Shown piece after piece: positions 50,301 through 64,000 of a stretch of 64,000 nt of DNA. The position numbers were made by a program, and so were the translations under genes. Source of the stretch: Omphiscola glabra (Eukaryota > Mollusca > Gastropoda > Lymnaeidae); the NCBI GenBank assembly GCA_964017045.1, contig OZ024807.1, positions 15,799,941-15,863,940 on the forward strand, in the 5' to 3' direction. The first letter of the stretch is position 1, and the number at the start of each line of letters is the position of its first letter. Below the pieces are notes generated by a model. That model was not told the DNA's origin. It saw only the letters and a list, made by a program, of their open reading frames with translations, and searched no databases.

Positions 50301-52839
50301 GCACAACATAACATGGAAATAGTTTTATAAAAATTCTCCTTTATTTGAATGTACAAGAAAATATTGTAATACATTTTGCTGCTTGTGATGTAAGGTGAAA
50401 AAAATGAACAGGTAAAATCAGAATGCATAGAAATATCTGTAAAATATTTGTACATTAATACCCCAAGGTTATTTCTCAACACTTTCACTAACCATTCACT
50501 TCAATTTTACCAGCTTCTTTCTATACAAAATGAATTAAGTATTTTTTAAATTAGTGTAAATTATAATGTAGCCCGATGGACTCCTAATTTATTGGTATAT
50601 GTTACAGTGACCTGAGATGAGCTCATAGAATACCTTCCTTTCCTCCCTGACAAAAACATAATATGTGCTAATGATAGCTCAACATAGATGCCATTTCTGA
50701 GAATGTCATTGTTAAAACTTAGTGAGTGAAAACTACTCTTGGGCTTCATTCAATTAATTCCCTTGTAAGTTCATTAAACTGCCGAACAATGCCCATTGAA
50801 CAGTCCCAACATGGGGGAAAATGCTGCAGGTGAGTAATTAAAAATATAAAATTGATGAAATCTGAAATGTAAATCTTAACATTATGGCCACATTTTTTTA
50901 GGAATCTAGACATGTCAGTAGTTATATCATTGATAATGTATGAGTGACAAAATACGTATACAATTGACAGGGGGGAAGGGGGGGGGGTTAGAAGATGCAG
51001 TTACACAACAACCTTTAAAAAATATTCAAAACTCTTCAGCCCCGTGTTTTGAATATGCCATGATGTTGTATCAAGAAAACTTTTGATCCAGAGTCCCAGT
51101 GCATCACATTATTATTTGTTCATGTTTTTGGGTAACAATCAACTTAATTTTTCATTGATATTATGTAAAATGCTTTACCTTTACTGAGACAAACAAGAGA
51201 CATGTAAGAAATCTGTTAAGAGGTGATGAAAACATCTTAATGTAAAACAATGACATTAGACAGACAGATGCCATCTCTGTGAATGTTAAACAATGGAATG
51301 ATGAGAGAATATCATGTACACAACCCTGAAGAATATCACATGATGAGGTGACCTGATGAACCTTTGCATATCAATAATCACAATGTTCAGGTCTCATATT
51401 GTAATGAATGAGGTATCAAAGAATATTTTAGAGGAGATTTGAAACAAAGTGGCTTAGAGAAAATTGTCTTAGGATTTGTTACAAGAATTCTTTTGATCAC
51501 ACTTTTAATTGCATTGAGCTCAAGGAGGTGAAATTTTAAAAATAACAATGTCTTAGAAGACAGGGCAATAAAAAAACTGGATTTAAAGGATTTCTGTTTT
51601 GTACTGGGGTTACTAGATTATCTACAACAGTTGGCAAAATCCATTCAATATAACACTACTTTTCAAAGTGACATGGATTTGGAACAAGCTGCCATAATGC
51701 CAATCAGTAGCTACAGTAAAGCAACTCAGTAACAACATGGAAGTAATACATTACTGTTAAAATAATACACAAATATTTTTTTAAGCCCAGTAGAGACAGC
51801 AACTATATTTATCATTCTGAACTAAAGCGTCTTTTTAAAAAGTGAAGTGGGCAAGATATAAAAAAATATATATATATTATTTGAGACAATTCCTCTTTAA
51901 GTAAATCTGAGGGCTTTAAAGTGTGTTGCCTTGTTTTTCAAAATACAAAAATAGTTAATAGAAAGGCTTGGAGTTTGTTAACAAACTGGTGTTTTTCTTC
52001 TCAAAAACATACATATCATTTATAAATTAACTGTACATTTTGAGGAAATGTGGTATCTGTTTGGGTCGATACAGTATATCTAATTTATCAATTTCAATTT
52101 TAATGCCATAAATAATTTTATTTTATTTTACTTAATAGATCGAATTAAAAAACAACAACCAGAAAACTGTTCCAGTTGTGTCCACATACTAAACAGATTT
52201 CTTTTTCTAATTAATAAATTTCTATAAATATTAGTATATTATAAATTTTAGCATTTAATGACAACTTTTGTGACAATTAATTTTCAATTTATTTTAAGTA
52301 CCAGTACCTCTTAAATTAAATATTTTAACATTCTTCAATAGACCCATTATAATCCAACAGCTTTTAAATTTTTTTTTTATTTTGAAGAATTAATTCTATT
52401 TTGATTTTTTGAGCTCTCATTCACAGTAAACATTTAGATAATTAAACTTAATGCAACTATTGGGTAGGATCTAACAAATAAAAAAAATAAAAAATTAGTG
52501 TCAACCTTAGTTTTCATCTATTTACAGTTTAAAAATGCCATGGAAATCACAAAAATCCCTGAAATTATCATTTTTTTAAAATATCATTAGTTCCATCTTG
52601 AATAGGAATAAATGTTCTTAATGTGTTTCTAGATCTTATAAATGTTTGGCACTTCACTTTTATGCCTTGTTATAAACTTATCAAGAATTTGAAGAACAAA
52701 AATTAATTTACCATGCAAATTATACATTAACATTAGTTCTGAATTTTGCATAATTTCTATTTGCTAAATTGAACTTCCAGATAAACAAATTAATCTTCTA
52801 AAGTTTAAAAAAAAAAAAGAAAAAGAAACAAAGAATATT

Positions 52840-52845
52840 TTTATT
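52840..52845 (-). terminator. candidate polyadenylation signal of the ABCC gene
   Basis: AATAAA on the minus strand, about 250 bp past the stop codon. Another AATAAA lies at 50340-50345 (about 2.7 kb past the stop), so the 3' UTR could be much longer. AATAAA is expected by chance in DNA this AT-rich. Confidence 0.25.
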
Positions 52846-53018
52846 TTTCAAAATGAGTTTGGTCAGAAAAATATATTTTGATAGTTTTTATATACATCAT
52901 TACACTTAATGTTGAGCAATTGTAATTTATTTCCAATGTCCAGTAAACAATTAAATTAAGATCTATTTAACATTAAAAATCCATAGAAAAAAATATAATT
53001 ATCCTATCTGAGTCTTGC

Positions 53019-53090
53019 CTGTAAAGCTGTCAAACCAAATCTTGTCCTGCTTTAAAATGTCAGACCAAATCTTGTCTCTCTGAAAAGCTG

Positions 53091-53102
<12 letters not shown>
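53019..53102. repeat. degenerate 30-bp tandem repeat spanning the ABCC stop codon
   Basis: The core gtcaraccaaat starts at 53029, 53059 and 53090, a spacing of 30 and 31 bp. The last unit contains the ABCC stop codon and final codons; the others are in the 3' UTR. Confidence 0.7.

Positions 53103-64000
<10,898 letters not shown>

Larger units (their letters stand above)
49666..53090. other. AT-rich stretch downstream of ABCC, probably including its 3' UTR
   Basis: No gene seen. It holds a three-copy 65-bp repeat (50155-50300), a 51-bp segment at 49907-49957 that is duplicated at 53019-53069, and otherwise low-complexity AT-rich sequence. Minisatellite density falls sharply here compared with the first 49.7 kb. 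Confidence 0.6.

Overview
The window looks like nuclear DNA from an animal, most likely a gastropod mollusc. It is AT-rich and gene-poor, its one convincing gene has many small exons with GT-AG introns, and it is crowded with tandem repeats and transposon relics. The mollusc assignment is an inference. It rests mainly on several short hAT elements whose ends match what I recall of the SPIN ('space invaders') family, which is known from tetrapods, a blood-feeding bug and a pond snail.

Positions 1 to about 49,700 form a non-coding domain. I count roughly 40 minisatellite arrays with unrelated units of 12 to 74 bp, plus microsatellites, including a compound pyrimidine tract of about 0.7 kb at 27.5-28.2 kb. 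Between them lie poly-G/poly-C runs, four SPIN-like copies (a fifth is inside the gene), three fragments of non-LTR retrotransposons and several dispersed repeat families that recur within the window. Open reading frames here are short. Many are artefacts of arrays whose unit length is a multiple of three, or of simple sequence.

Positions 53,091 to 64,000 (minus strand) hold the 3' part of an ABC transporter of subfamily C (MRP1/ABCC1-like). Twenty exons can be placed at the base level. Every junction is GT-AG, and the phases add up to one open frame of 978 residues plus a stop. The protein runs from the end of the first membrane domain through NBD1, a lysine/glutamate-rich linker, the second membrane domain and NBD2. 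The 5' part of the gene lies beyond position 64,000. Its introns contain a SPIN-like copy, a TTAA-flanked piggyBac-type MITE, a TA microsatellite and a relic of a fold-back repeat.

Between 49,700 and 53,090 the sequence is AT-rich and probably includes the 3' UTR. The stop codon lies in a degenerate 30-bp tandem repeat, and a 51-bp piece of that repeat recurs 3.1 kb downstream. No tRNA, rRNA or CRISPR array was found.
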